Both the position numbers and the translations under genes were made by a program. Below are positions 31,800 to 43,700 of a stretch of 64,000 bases of DNA, in pieces. This DNA is from Agapanthus africanus (taxonomy: Eukaryota > Streptophyta > Magnoliopsida > Asparagales > Amaryllidaceae): contig CM057347.1 of the NCBI GenBank assembly GCA_030015575.1, positions 510,263,176-510,327,175 on the forward strand, written 5' to 3'. Each line of letters begins with the position of its first letter. Position 1 is the first letter of the stretch. The notes beneath the pieces are model-generated. The model was not told the origin of the DNA. It was given only the letters and a program-made list of their open reading frames with translations, and did no database searches.

Positions 31800-33532
31800 A
31801 TGTGGAAATCGTACACGGATATCTTCCTCATGCTCCCAGGTAGATTCTCCTGGGGAACGACCGCCCCAAGACACTGGGACTAACGGAATGACTTTATTCT
31901 TCAGCACTTTCTCTCTGCGGTCGAGGATAGTGGTGGGCTACTCCTCGTAAGATAGGTCGGTACCCAAGGTTAACTCCGAATAGTCCAGAACATGGCTCTC
32001 ATTTCGAACATAACGCCGTAACTGAGACACGTGGAAAGTATTGTGCACACCAGCAAGCGATGGAGGCAAGACGAGTCGATAGGCCACCTCTCCAACTCGC
32101 TCTAGCACCTCAAAAGGTCCGATGAAACGGGGACTGAGTTTCCCCCGAACTCCAAACCTGATAACTCCGCAGGTAGGGGAAATCTTCAGGAATACGTGAT
32201 CTCCGACTTCAAATTCTAGTGCTCTCCTACTGGTACCCGCCCAACTCTTCTGTCGATCCTGAGCCATCTTAATACACTGCCTGATCATTGTCGACTGTCT
32301 GAACAATGAGCTCGGGCCTCTGTAATCTTCGTTCTCCTATATCATCCCAATAAACTGGGAATCGACACTTCCGCCCGTAAAGTGCTTCGAAAGGAGCCAT
32401 CTGGATGCTAGCCTGATAACTGTTGTTATAAGAAAACTCGACTAGATGCAGATGATCTTCCCAGGAACCCTGAAAATCCAACATGCAGGCTCTCAACATA
32501 TCCTCGAGCGTCTGAATCGTACGCTCGGATTGTCCGTCCATCTGCGGGTGATAATCTTTGCTGAACTTGAGGCGGGTACCCAAACTCTCCTGTAAGCTCC
32601 TCCAAAAGTTCGAAACAAATCTGGTGTCTCGATCTGACACAATGCTGACCGGAACTCCGTGAAGTCGTACTATCTCCTGCATGTATCTCTCTGGTAGTGA
32701 CTCTGTCGACTGTCCCACTCGGAAAGGTAAGAAGTGTGCAGCTTTCGTGAGGCGGTCGACGATAACCCAAATGGCGTTGTTGCCCCTAGGGCTCTGTGGT
32801 ATGGCCGTCACGAAATCCATAGTAATGTGCTCCCACTTCCATTCTGGTATCGGAAGCGATTGTAACAATCCTGCTGTCCTCTGATGTTCCACCTTCACCT
32901 GTTGGCATACCAAGCACCTGGATACAAACCGTGCAGTTTCTCGCTTCATCCTGTTCTACCAAAAATGCTGGTTTAGATCTCGATACATTTTCGTACCTCC
33001 CGGATGCATAGAATAAGCTGAACTATGCACCTCAACCAGGACCTCTTCTCAAACATTCCCCTTTGGTACGCAGAGCCTACTACCGAATCTCAGAGAACCG
33101 TCTTCATATATGAGTAAGTCCGTTCTCAGCCCGGCTTCTACTTGCGCTCTGAACTTTTGCAATCGAGGATCATCCGCTTGTGTAGCCTTGATGCGATCCA
33201 CAAGAGAAGATTACACCTGTAGTTGCCAAAACTGCCTGATTGCGCTCGGTGTAACGACTTCAAGCTCGAGTCTCTGAAAATCCTCAATGATGCTCCTCTG
33301 ACTGGTCAATATCATGACCGCTGGCTTGCGACTGAGAGAATCTGGTACAACATTTACTTTCCCCGGGTGATACTGAAGGTCCAAATCGTAATTCGCCATC
33401 AGTTCTAGCCATCGGCGCTGCCTCATATTTAGTTCTTTCTGAGTGAAGACGTACTTCAGACTTTTGTGATCCATATACACCTCCACCTTCTCGCCCAACA
33501 GGTAGTGCCACCAGATCTTCAATGCAAACACC
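31800..33532 (-). pseudogene. E2 RNase H end, integrase and chromodomain-like tail
   Basis: This is the downstream half of E2 pol. It resumes at [14 protein letters not shown] (33531) after the E3 insertion. RNase H continues to about 33290 ([21 protein letters not shown]). Integrase has the zinc domain with H-x-H and CLVCQQ (about 33030-32900). Its catalytic residues lie in TMDF (about 32828), VSDRDTRF (about 32643) and GQSERTI (about 32540). The tail motif [17 protein letters not shown] is at about 32130, and a chromodomain-like segment (ILDRREKVLKNK, TWEHEED) at about 31935-31810. Stops lie near 33213, 33050 and 32961. A frameshift near 32290 separates integrase from its tail, and a TAG lies near 31937. 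Confidence 0.85.
33528..33532. repeat. Left target duplication of E3 (ACACC)
   Basis: ACACC precedes the E3 LTR and is repeated at 51316-51320. Removing the insertion and one copy restores continuity of E2's RNase H frame. Confidence 0.85.
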
Positions 33533-33761
33533 TATAACACCTTAGGATGTGTTTAGTGGCTAATTATATTTAAATAAATGGTTTTTAATAAAAAGTTTAC
33601 CAAAATGGTTTTCAAATATTTTATCGAATTTAATGAATATTTTAGTAGAATTTTTCTAGGCTTGCATACACATGTGCACGTAAACTAGGGTTAAATTGGA
33701 GCTAAAACCATGGTTAGCAACCATGATGGGTTAAATTATGAGAATTAAGTCTTGGGGTTTT

Positions 33762-36700
33762 TGTCACGCCCCGCTTCCCAAAATACGGAATACGAGGGGT
33801 AGACAAGGCCAGCCATGCTCCTACGGTCAAGGAAATGTCCTGCCGTAGTCACACTTCGGCTTCTAGTTTTTCATGGTAAACAGTAAACGACGCGCAGGTA
33901 ATGAGAAATGCAGTAATTGAAAGAAACAATGTAAAGACTGACCTGATGTGGAACAAATGAATGTAACTCGGGAAGGCAAGTCAAGAAGTCTGTGATGCAC
34001 GTCTAGTTCTGGTCCAGGCTAAATCTTCTCCTCACACTGAGCATGCATACTCAGGTCGTCAGAGCGACACAATAGCAATATAATATATATAACATCAAGT
34101 GACAGTTTTAGCAGTGGTAATATATGTGAATAACAGTAAATCAGTGACAACATGAATATGAATGTGCAGTAATCGATGCAGCGGAAACGGTAAAGCAGTA
34201 GAACGATATGTCATGTATGCCAACACAGTATATAAGGAATAAAATGCCAGTATCCCTATCAGTCTCTAAGTCTCACTGTACTGGTCACTGAGCCTATCGT
34301 CAGTCCAAGTGTGAGAGTCAACCACTCGCGAGTGTTCTCCACCCAAGGGTAGAACCCAAGGGCAAGGGACCACGGGCCCAACATGTAACGAGTGTATCAC
34401 GGTGTATATATCACATACCCTGTAAATCTCCATATAACTCCCTAAATATATAAGCCGGCATGGGACTCCCGAGATTCTGTTGAACTCACACTTAGACTAC
34501 CCCACACCCCGTGGTCTACATCAAACGCTAACCATAACCCTAAATACTAATCGATCCGTGACAAGTCTGCGCGAGAACTGGAAGCAGGACCTCCATCAAG
34601 CACGTCCCGACTAATACCTAAGATAAATGGCAGTGTCGGATGCCTTATCTGTGACACCCGTGCAAGCGCTTCCATAAGTGTCCCATACCACTTATAGTCA
34701 CACGTACACGCATCCCACAGACGTCGACAATGCAATAGAACAATAAGGTCACTGATTGTGTACAAGTACTCATCACTTCCACTTAACCATGAATACACGA
34801 ACACTGACATACTTGCCACAATCATCACTAAAATCTAACACTGGGTGAATGCACGATATCACTAGGTTATCACTACAATGTTATGGGCATGATATGATGC
34901 GTGAATAGTATATGAACATGATCAAGATGTTATGAACAGTATTCTATCACTTGCACGATTTATCATGAAACGTACATATATAATTTAGCGAAACGATAAA
35001 CAGGTAGTAATTAGTATGTTCAGTTATCCATCCATAGAATTTTGTTTCAAGCCAATCGGGTTCCAGGATCATTAATTATAACCATTTCATTTTAAGCGCT
35101 CGCGGCTGGAAATCCGGTTTCAGAATCAGAAGTCCGTTTCGCAACGCATTTTAATCCCAGTTGGGATCAGATTTTAGCGACGCTACAGTTGGATGAATTC
35201 TAGGGTTTTCAGTAAGGTTTTCAACGCAACAAACGGATCTTCAATCGCGTCTGTACGTTAGGAGTTATAGTCTGTTTAATATTAACATGTCAATTCTGAA
35301 TCTGCTGGGACTGTTATGTGTCCCGATCTATTAAATTACATATTAAATATTAAACGGTAACGAAACAGAACGAAACCAATTGTGTTGTCTAGCTAACAGA
35401 TTTATCTATAATAAACAGTGGAGTTCCACAACCTAAGAGTGAAGGAAATCCTGTGGTATCCAATACGGTACAGCAACCAACAATTGGAGTAGCTCTGGAC
35501 TGCAGTCCAGAATCGCACTCCGATACAATTATCATCTTGGTTTAAATACAGAAATGTCTTGAAACTGGTATAGGGTCAAAGTTCATCGAGTCGGCTTCGA
35601 TTTGAGCCCTCGAACGCAACATTCTACTATATATATGATTTATGGTGAATTTAACGGTTTTCAGGTACAGTAGAATTTCAGTTTTACGGTTAAACTTGGG
35701 GGTAGTCGTTTTAATCTTAAACGATCAAATTTTCCAGCGAAATTTACACAGTAGGTCCACGGAAATACGGGCCAAGCAATGATATCCAATTCCGTCAAAT
35801 GTGATAATAATTTTCTAAGAGGACAAGTATCGAATAGTTTTGTTGTAATTTTAGCATAAGGCAAAACATGGAATATATGTACGATTTTGATTTGTAAACT
35901 AATAATAAATAGCATGTAGCAAGTAAAAACTTGCCTGGAGACGTCCCGGGGATGTACGGTGGCTGTGACGTCACGGACGCGCGACACACGCGCGGCACGG
36001 CAACTTGATTTGGCTCGGACTCGTGTCTTGGCAGCGGTGGCTTGGTTACTGGAGTCGGCTGTTCGAGCTTCAGAGGTGGTGAGCGCAGCGACGGGTGGCC
36101 GAAGCTTGGATAGTGGCCGACAAGGGGAGACTCGGGTTGAAACGTGAGGAGAGAGAAAAAGAGTTTAGAGATGTATAGAGAGAAAGATTGAGAAAGAGAG
36201 GGAGAAAGGAATTGAGAGAGAGATAGTGAGGGAAAGCCAGAGAGAGTTAGAGAGAGGGAGAGGGATAGTGAGAGAGAGAGACAGAGAGATAGGGAACTGA
36301 GGGTTAGAGAGAGAGAGAGAGAAATGTAGGTAGAGAGAGAGAGAGAGAGAACTCAGGGAAAGGGAGAGGGAGACAGAGTGTGAGAGAGAGAGAGACAGAG
36401 TGAGAGAGGGGAAGGAGCAGAGAGGGAGAGAGAAATGAGGGGGATGACGACGACGACGACGACGATGATGATGATGATGATGATGACGACGCGGGGGAGT
36501 TGACGAGACGTGGTGGGGCTCGCCGGCGAGAACGTGGGTGGGTGTCGCGATGGGTGCAGTGCTCGTCTCGAGCTCGGGTGATGGAGGGTGTGTTGGCGAG
36601 GGAGGAGATGGATGGAGAGATGAGGTGGGCTCTGGTGAGAAGGTGCAGATGAGGGTGCTCGGGGAGTAGGTGGCCGGTGATCGGAGCGGCAGAGGGTGTT

Positions 36701-37354
36701 GATGGTGGATTCGAGAGAGGAGGAAAGAAAGAGAGGAGGGGATAGAGTGATTGAGAGTTTTAAGAGAGAGTGGGGGCGCGCGTGTCGTGGTAACGTTCGC
36801 AAGTGGGGCGCGAGGAGCGGCGGCGTGGGCTCAGGCGTGGGGTGCGGCGGAAGAGGTGGTCACGAGCGGGAAAAAGGGATAGGAGCCGTTGGGGAGACGA
36901 AACTGTAGGGAGCGGGTCGGGTCGTGTTTGAAGCGGGCGCGGGTGAGGAGAAGAAGCGGGCGTGGGCCGTGAGCTGGGCCAGAGAAGAAAAGGAAAGAAA
37001 AATAATAATTTGTGTAAAGAGAATGTGGGCTGGGACGGGGTTAAGGATTAAAAAGAAATTTAGTGGAGAATAAAAGGGAGTGGGCTGGGAAATTAAATAA
37101 AAGAATTAGAGGGAAGGAGGGCCGGGCCTGGGAGTTGTAACACAAAATAAATAAATGAGAGGGGGCCGGGCTTGATTGGGCCAGGGAATAAAAATTAAAA
37201 GAAAGGATTTAGTTTTGGGTTTTTAAAAATGAATAATGGGATTTAGAAGGGATAAAATTATACATAAAATAAATAAAATTTATAGGTAAAAATAAATAAA
37301 ATCGTAAAATAATAAAATACGGATTTAGACGTATAAGAAAAACTGGGTATTACA
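33762..37354 (-). mobile_element. Solo LTR of the E2 family
   Basis: This 3,593 bp block begins TGTCACGCCCC and ends GGGTATTACA, flanked by GTTTT at 33757-33761 and 37355-37359. The first ~100 bp and the later motifs match E2's LTR in the same orientation. There is no internal region, so it is the product of LTR-LTR recombination. It contains long GA-rich tracts (36140-36440) and a GAC/GAT triplet tract (36446-36490). Confidence 0.9.
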
Positions 37355-37434
37355 GTTTTAATTGAGTTTAATGGGTAATTTCAATTAAAGGTTGTTTTAT
37401 TATATATGTGAAATGATTTGAATATGTTGACTTG

Positions 37435-37522
37435 GTGAGAGAGAGAGAGAGTGTGTGAGAATGGGCATCATGGCAAATGCCATGCTTGTATTAAATGAAG
37501 AGAGAGAGAGAGAGAGAGGGGT
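37435..37522 (+). repeat. GA microsatellites in the E3 left LTR
   Basis: Two (GA)n runs flank an ATGGGCATCATGGCAAATG segment just downstream of the TATA box. The right LTR has shorter runs (45708-45780). Confidence 0.8.
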
Positions 37523-37604
37523 TGACCACTTGTGCTATCATTCCTTGCCTCTCAATTTTCCTTCTCACTTCACTCTCACTCACTCATACACACACACTCT
37601 CCCA

Positions 37605-37747
37605 ACAGCAGCCCCAGCAGCCTCAGAAGCAGCAGCAACATCAGAAGCAGCAGCTGCAGAAGCAGCAGCAGCAATATTAGCAGCAGCTTCAGCAACAGCA
37701 ACAGCTCCAGCAGCATCAGCAGCAGTTCCAGCAGCAACATCAGCACC
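37605..37747 (+). repeat. CAG/CAA triplet tract in the E3 left LTR
   Basis: An imperfect CAG-rich tract of about 140 bp lies ~200 bp after the TATA box. Depending on frame it reads as poly-Gln, poly-Ala or poly-Ser. The right LTR carries the same tract at 45866-46008. Confidence 0.85.
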
Positions 37748-40625
37748 AAGTCCCCTTCTTCTCCTTCCTCCTGCTTCCTAGGGTCGAGAGTGGGGTATAT
37801 TTCTTAACCCTACATCCTAGTTTGCTTAGTTGGTGTGTTTATAGCTTCGATTAGTGATTAATTATGTGTTTTAGTGCTAAAATGGTATGTTGTGTGAAGT
37901 TTTGGCATGGTGGTGATTTTTATAGTTAGCCTAGCTTAATTAGGTGTTGTTAGGGCCATGTTAACCTAGCTTAACCCCTATTTCACTAAAATACCATCAG
38001 GTTTCTGTTTGATGCAAAATTTGTCGTTTTTAAGCAAAATTCTAGCTTCCTGTAATCTGCTGCTGACCCAGTGGTTTCAGAATAAATCTGAGTTAACTGG
38101 AGTATAGTTGTTAGGTGTTGATCCCATATATAGAACACGACCCCCAAATTCCACCTCTTGGCTGCCGAAAAATTCGTTCTGGCCGCAATTTGCGGCCAGA
38201 TGAGGGACATGGGGTTTGGGTTTTTGCTCTGTACGTGTCTGCTGGTATTCTAAGACCTATAGTATATGCAACTTTGTTAAATTATCTCTGTGGGAAAATC
38301 TGGGATCAATTACCCTATTTTCTATGTTTTTAACCTTCGCGACACGTGTGATACGTGTGTGGGTTTGGGGTTTTCTGCGTATCGCGGCGTGTCGGGGTAG
38401 CTTCAGGCGCGTAATCACACGTTTTAGCGTATCGCGCACGCACGCGCTTGGTTCGCGACGCGGGTTACTAGTTTGGCTTTAATGTCGTATTTTTATGGAT
38501 TTGAGCTTATGTGTGATAATTGGTGAAATTCTAGGTTCGCAGGCGAGTACGACGGACGCCGCGAAGAAGAGGAAGCAAGTCATCGGCTACATTTAGCGCG
38601 AGACTACGGTGAGTAGATTTAACATCTACGGGGAAATCGCCCGCATGGCGTTATGCGTCAGGGTTGATAGGACCTTGTAGCAGCATATTGCATTTATATA
38701 CATTGACTGTTCATGGATACTATTTGTTGCATACTGCATTCCCTGCTATATGTATATGAACTTAGAATTGATAGAACACCGCACTGTTACTAACGGTTCA
38801 TGTTGCACGAGCACTAATCTGCATGTTACACATACACCGTTAGTAATTGCCATGACACTCTCACTGTAAAATTGCCATGATCATTATACTGTAGTTCATC
38901 CCATATATGATTCGATATGATGATTCATACTTGTGCACATACTCCTTTACATGTTCATACTTGTGCACGTACTCATTTACATACTTACACATATTCAAAC
39001 CGTACCTACCTGGATATGCTGATTTTGGTAGAAACTGGGAGCCGCATGATGCCTTTTGAAAAACTGAAACTATTTTAAAGAGCGGTTTCTCCTTTTTACT
39101 TATAGTATGACTTGATGCACATATCACATCGCATTGACTTACACATTGGTTTTGGATTTCATGTGATTTCTGGTTTTGAGGACCGTGGAGTTATTTAAGA
39201 AAAGATGCACTATTTGAAAACCCGGTTTCCTCTTGATATGATATTTTGGTGCGTCTACCACGCGTTTTCTCGGTTCTGAGACGTGTGCTTGAAACCCGAT
39301 TCGAGGAGTTGGATGATCCGTTTGCGGGTTCGTGGTGGACCCGGTATGGTTCCCCGGGGCGAGAAATGTTTTTCGTGGAGTAGACGATGAGCCTGGCAGG
39401 GTGGCGAGTACCTACCGGTGATTGGTTAGACCTGGCGGTTATCCGGAGGATACTGACCAGAGTCGATAGATGGATGCGGGATGACCCGTACTGCCGGGGC
39501 CGAGGGCCGATACCGCAGACGGAGCCCGTGGGCTGATCCGGACTGACGGAGCCCGATATATGAGAATTTACGTGTCGATGCTGGACACGATTATTTTATG
39601 ATATTTGAGTGCCGATGTTGGGCACTCGTGATTCTATGAGATTTGCAGGATTTGAGGGCCGATGAGAGTGCCGGCGCCTGAGTTATTGGGATCTGGGTGC
39701 ATTGATGGGCACCGATTATATTTTCCACGTTGACATTCCGTGTAGATGTTATATTTCCCATGCTCAGCATTCATTATTTTGCATCTCATCTTGTAGTTAT
39801 ATTACCTGATAGAGCACTTGCATGATTATTACACATACTGCTTATCGCATATAGATATCATCTGCTGGCATATGATAGGGTAGCGCAGTACGTGCATGCT
39901 CGCGATTACCTTTATATGTTATCTTTATTCACGAGTTGGCAACTCACCCCCGTTGTGCCACAGTATTTGCAGGTTGCCCCTCAGAGTAGTCGCGGCAGGC
40001 TGCTTTCTTGTATCTTTTTGGTTACGGATACCACTACAGTTGGAGCGTGAGCTGTTTTGTTAGGTGGGTTGTGGTATCCAGTTATTTCCATTGTACACAT
40101 ACTTTTGTATCTAGTATTCTCCATCTACCTTTATATGTATTTGACTTAGAGACAGTATGAGGACGATGATGTATATTATTTATATTCTGGTGTCGAGCTC
40201 GTGTGAGCCGACTTTATTTATGCAGTTATCATTCTGTGATGTTTTTCACTTATTGCTTATTTCTTCGCTTCGGCGTCGTATTTTACTCTTATGGTGATTG
40301 ATTTCGCCGTTGGGCGTGATTGCTCCCGTTTGGGATACTGTACTATATTGTTATCATTTATTTCATGTCATATCTTGTACCCGATTTCGGGGTTAGTTTT
40401 TACAAAGGAAATGATGCCAAAATTTTTAAGATAATAACTTAAACTTTAAAGATTGTTATTAAACCACTTAAGGTTTTTTTTCCAAATGTTTTAAACAAAT
40501 GTTTTCAACACTCACTACTTTTAAGGGTTTTGATTTCTGGGTTCGGCTTACTTAGTCGCGTCATGCCTGTAGACGTTACGTGGTTAAGTGCCGGTCACGA
40601 GTCGAACTTCGGGTCGTGACAAAGT

Positions 40626-40637
40626 TGGTATCAGAGC
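40626..40637 (+). promoter_or_regulatory. E3 primer binding site (tRNA-Met)
   Basis: TGGTATCAGAGC begins four bases after the LTR end. It is complementary to the 3' end of initiator tRNA-Met, which primes minus-strand synthesis. Confidence 0.9.
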
Positions 40638-40856
40638 GTAGGTTTTACCTTTCGGAGTGTAGGATGACCCTGGTATGATGGAGTAGGTAGCTGAAGCAGA
40701 GTGGCGTAGCGTGTGTATGTTCCGCGGCATACTCACAACACGGTACTCCGCCTAAGCGACCTTAGGACTTATTGAATTAATTTCCTTCATGAGTATATAC
40801 ATTCTTACGATTCGATTTCCGTATCCTTATTGAATCCTATTTTCTTTTCAGCCATT

Positions 40857-41916
40857 ATGCCGTCAAAGACTACGAGGCCGCAGAGAGCGGCCGCGAGGGC
40901 CGAGATTCGAGTTGACTCGTCCGAGATGAGGACTGATCCGGGTAGTACACCGGTTGTACCCGAGCAGGCTGTTCCTCCTACGATAGATCAAATCGCCATG
41001 CTAGGGGCTGGTATGCAGGAGATGCGCCAGACGGTGGGATCCAGTATGCAGGAGATGCGCCAGATGATGGGATCGCTAGTTGAAACACTTCGAGCGCAGC
41101 GACCAGAGATAGTTCCACCCGTTGCAGGGACCGTGATGGTACCCACAGTACAGGCAGTTGCCCCTGCAGCTACAGAGGTCATCTCAGTATCGCTATCAGA
41201 GTTTATGAGGCTGAAGCCTCCGGTCTTCACAGGCACCGATGCAGCCGAGGACCCACAGTCTTTCATTGATAGGATAGCTCGGATATGTCGTTCACTTAGA
41301 TGCGTAGATGCGAGATGGGTAGAGTTCGCGAGCTTTCGCCTGGAAGGTCTTGCGCAGAAATGGTGTGAATCGGTCGAGAAGGGTCGAGCAGCAGGTCTTC
41401 CTCTTATGACCTGGGCAGAGTTNNNNNNNNNNNNNNNNNNNNNNNNNNNNNNNNNNNNNNNNNNNNNNNNNNNNNNNNNNNNNNNNNNNNNNNNNNNNNN
41501 NNNNNNNNNNNNNNNNNNNNNNNNNNNNNNNNNNNNNNNNNNNNNNNNNNNNNNNNNNNNNNNNNNNNNNNNNNNNNNNNNNNNNNNNNNNNNNNNNNNN
41601 NNNNNNNNNNNNNNNNNNNNNNAGTCCGCAGCTATCACAGGGGTGCTTTAGGTGCGGCAGTCTACTTCACCTCGTTAGAAATTGTCCCGAGATACACCGG
41701 AGGGAGGCAGCAGTACCGCATGTCACCTTACCACCTTCACCATCCCAGAGGGCGATGCCTATTGTATCTACTATTGCTCCGCATCAGACTCATGCACAGA
41801 GAGGTCATGGTCGCGGAGGATTTGCTCATAGAGGACGAGGTGACCGAGGTAGAGGACAGCCAGCTGCCGGTAAGGGACGGTCAGTCGCAGGTGGAGGGTA
41901 GGCACGGGTTTTTGCT
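40857..41916 (+). pseudogene. gag: E3 gag with assembly gap
   Basis: The likely start is the ATG at 40857 (MPSKTTRPQRAAAR). An upstream in-frame ATG exists at 40830. There is a MQEMRQ duplication at about 41014-41070, then the capsid domain (FTGTDAAEDPQSFIDR, about 41227; FRLEGLAQKW, about 41335). A run of 200 Ns (41423-41622) removes the end of the capsid. After the gap comes a zinc knuckle of the form C-x2-C-x4-H-x4-C at 41644-41685, then an Arg/Gly-rich linker. A TAG interrupts the frame near 41898, just before the protease. Frame continuity across the gap cannot be judged. Confidence 0.8.
41423..41622. other. Assembly gap (200 N)
   Basis: Exactly 200 undefined bases lie within the gag of E3. 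The round number suggests a placeholder size. Confidence 0.99.
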
Positions 41917-42531
41917 TTGACGCATCAGGACGCGCGGACGTCCAATGCGGTGGTCTCAGGTATCCTTCCAGTATGTTCTGTTGATGCACATGTGTTGTTC
42001 GATCCCGGATCCACGCACTCGTACGTATCCACACACTTTCTGCCGAGTTTGGGTAGAGAATCCGGTTTGCTTGACCAGCCGCTTATTGTGACTACTCCTA
42101 TAGGAGAGTCGTTTGTTGCTAGACACGTGTTCCGATCCTGTACCGTCCGTATTGACGAGAGAGAGTTGCCTGTCGACTTGATCCTTCTTGAGATGTTGAA
42201 CTTCGACGTTCTTTTGGGCATGGATTGGTTAGCCACGTGCTATGCGTCTGTGGACTGCCGCGAGAAGACAGTTAGATTTTGTTTTCCCGGCGAGTCGACT
42301 TTTGTTGTGCTGGGGGACCGTGATGCCGCCCCTCACAGTTTGATTTCTTCTTTTCGTGCTGGACAGCTTTTGAGGAAGGGATGTCAGGGATTTCTCGCCT
42401 ATGTTTGTGATACTAGAGCTACAGAGGTTCCGTTGGATCAGGTTCCGATTGTTAGCGAGTTTCCTGACGTGTTCCCTGATGAGCTTCCTGGGCTACCGCC
42501 TGAGGTGGTATTTCTTTCTGTATTGATTTGA
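41917..42531 (+). pseudogene. pro: E3 aspartic protease
   Basis: Retropepsin with the catalytic motif FDPGSTHSYVS (about 41998-42030), the form common in Tekay-type elements. The second half has LLGMDWLATCYASVDC (about 42212). The DVFPDELPGLPPE segment (about 42466) leads into RT. Two small frameshifts between about 42495 and 42545 break the join, and the frame stops at 42529-42531. Confidence 0.85.
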
Positions 42532-43700
42532 TTCCGGTACGGGGCCTATTTCTATACCGCCTTATCGGATAGCCCCGACGGAACTTAGAGAATTGAAGGG
42601 TCAGTTGCGAGATTTGCTGGATAAGGGACTTATTCGACCCAGTGTTTCTCCTTGGGGTACTCCGGTCCTGTTTGTTAAGAAGAAGGATGGCAGTTTGCGT
42701 TTGTGTATCGACTACCGCCAGCTGAACAGGGTTACAGTGCAGAACAGGTATCCTTTGCCACGCATCGACGATTTGTTCGACCGGCTTCAGGGGGCGGGAT
42801 ACTTTTCGAGGATCGATTTGCGATCAGGCTACCATCAGCTGCGGGTTCGACAGGAGGACGTTCTGAGGACAGCTTTCCGCACGCGCTACGGCCATTATGA
42901 GTTTTTGGTGATGTCGTTCGGACTCACCAATACGCCAGCAGCATTCATGGACTTGATGAATCATATTTTTCGGCCGTATCTTGATCTGTTCATCATCGTA
43001 TTCATTGACGATATTCTGGTATATTCCCGGAGTAGAGAGGAGCACGAGCAGCACCTGCGGATTACACTGCAGACCTTGAGAGAGCACCAGCTTTTCGCCA
43101 AATTCTCCAAGTGCGCATTCTGGCTGGACAGCGTAGACTTCTTGAGCCACGTGATTACACGAGATGGTATATGTGTGGACCCAAGGAAGATCGAGGCCGT
43201 TCAGCGTTGGCCCAGACCCACATCAGTTACGGAGATTCGCAGTTTCTTAGGGTTGGCCGGTTACTACAAGCGATTCGTGCAGGACTTCTCCCGTATTGCT
43301 ACACCTCTGACCGGGTTGACCCGGAAGGGAGTTCCTTTCGATTGGACGGAGGAGTGTGAGCACAGTTTTCAGCAGCTACGGACTCGACTGACTACGGCGC
43401 CGGTGTTATCATTGCTTTCAGGATCAGGCAGATTTGTGGTCTATTGTGATGCTTCTCGAGTGGGGCTAGGGTGCGTATTGATGCAGCATGACAGGGTGAT
43501 CGCGTATGCTTCACGACAATTGAAGAAACATGAACAGGACTACCCCACGCATGATTTAGAGATGGCTGCAGTAGTCTTTGCACTTAAGATCTGACGACAT
43601 TACCTATACGGCGAGTCGTGCCAGATATTCACTGATCACAAGAGCTTAAAGTATATATTTCAGCAGCGAGACATGAATCTTAGACAGCGCCGTTGGATGG
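42532..43700 (+). pseudogene. RT: E3 reverse transcriptase and RNase H
   Basis: The frame resumes before [10 protein letters not shown] (42585). RT has LCIDYRQLN (about 42701), the FIDD catalytic box (about 43001-43012, [13 protein letters not shown]) and the [11 protein letters not shown] motif (about 42812). RNase H starts at [15 protein letters not shown] (about 43436) and includes [21 protein letters not shown] (about 43632). The only nonsense codon is TGA at 43592-43594, at a tryptophan position of the family (a W in E2's equivalent), consistent with a G-to-A change. The frame after it is the same, so RT to integrase was one polyprotein. Confidence 0.9.

Larger units (their letters stand above)
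33533..40621 (+). repeat. E3 5' LTR (with solo LTR inside)
   Basis: It begins TATAACACC (the right LTR has TGTAACAC, so the terminal TG has mutated to TA) and ends GGGTCGTGACA. It is interrupted by the solo LTR 33762-37354. A TATA box is at 37401-37407. GA and CAG repeats follow, then a long leader with a GTGAGT donor-like site at about 38609. It contains no protein gene. Confidence 0.9.

Noticed and set aside
37455-37781. 108-codon Ala/Ser-rich frame in the E3 LTR (and its right LTR counterpart)
   Set aside because: It arises from the CAG triplet tract, which is open in all three frames. I describe the tract as a repeat instead.
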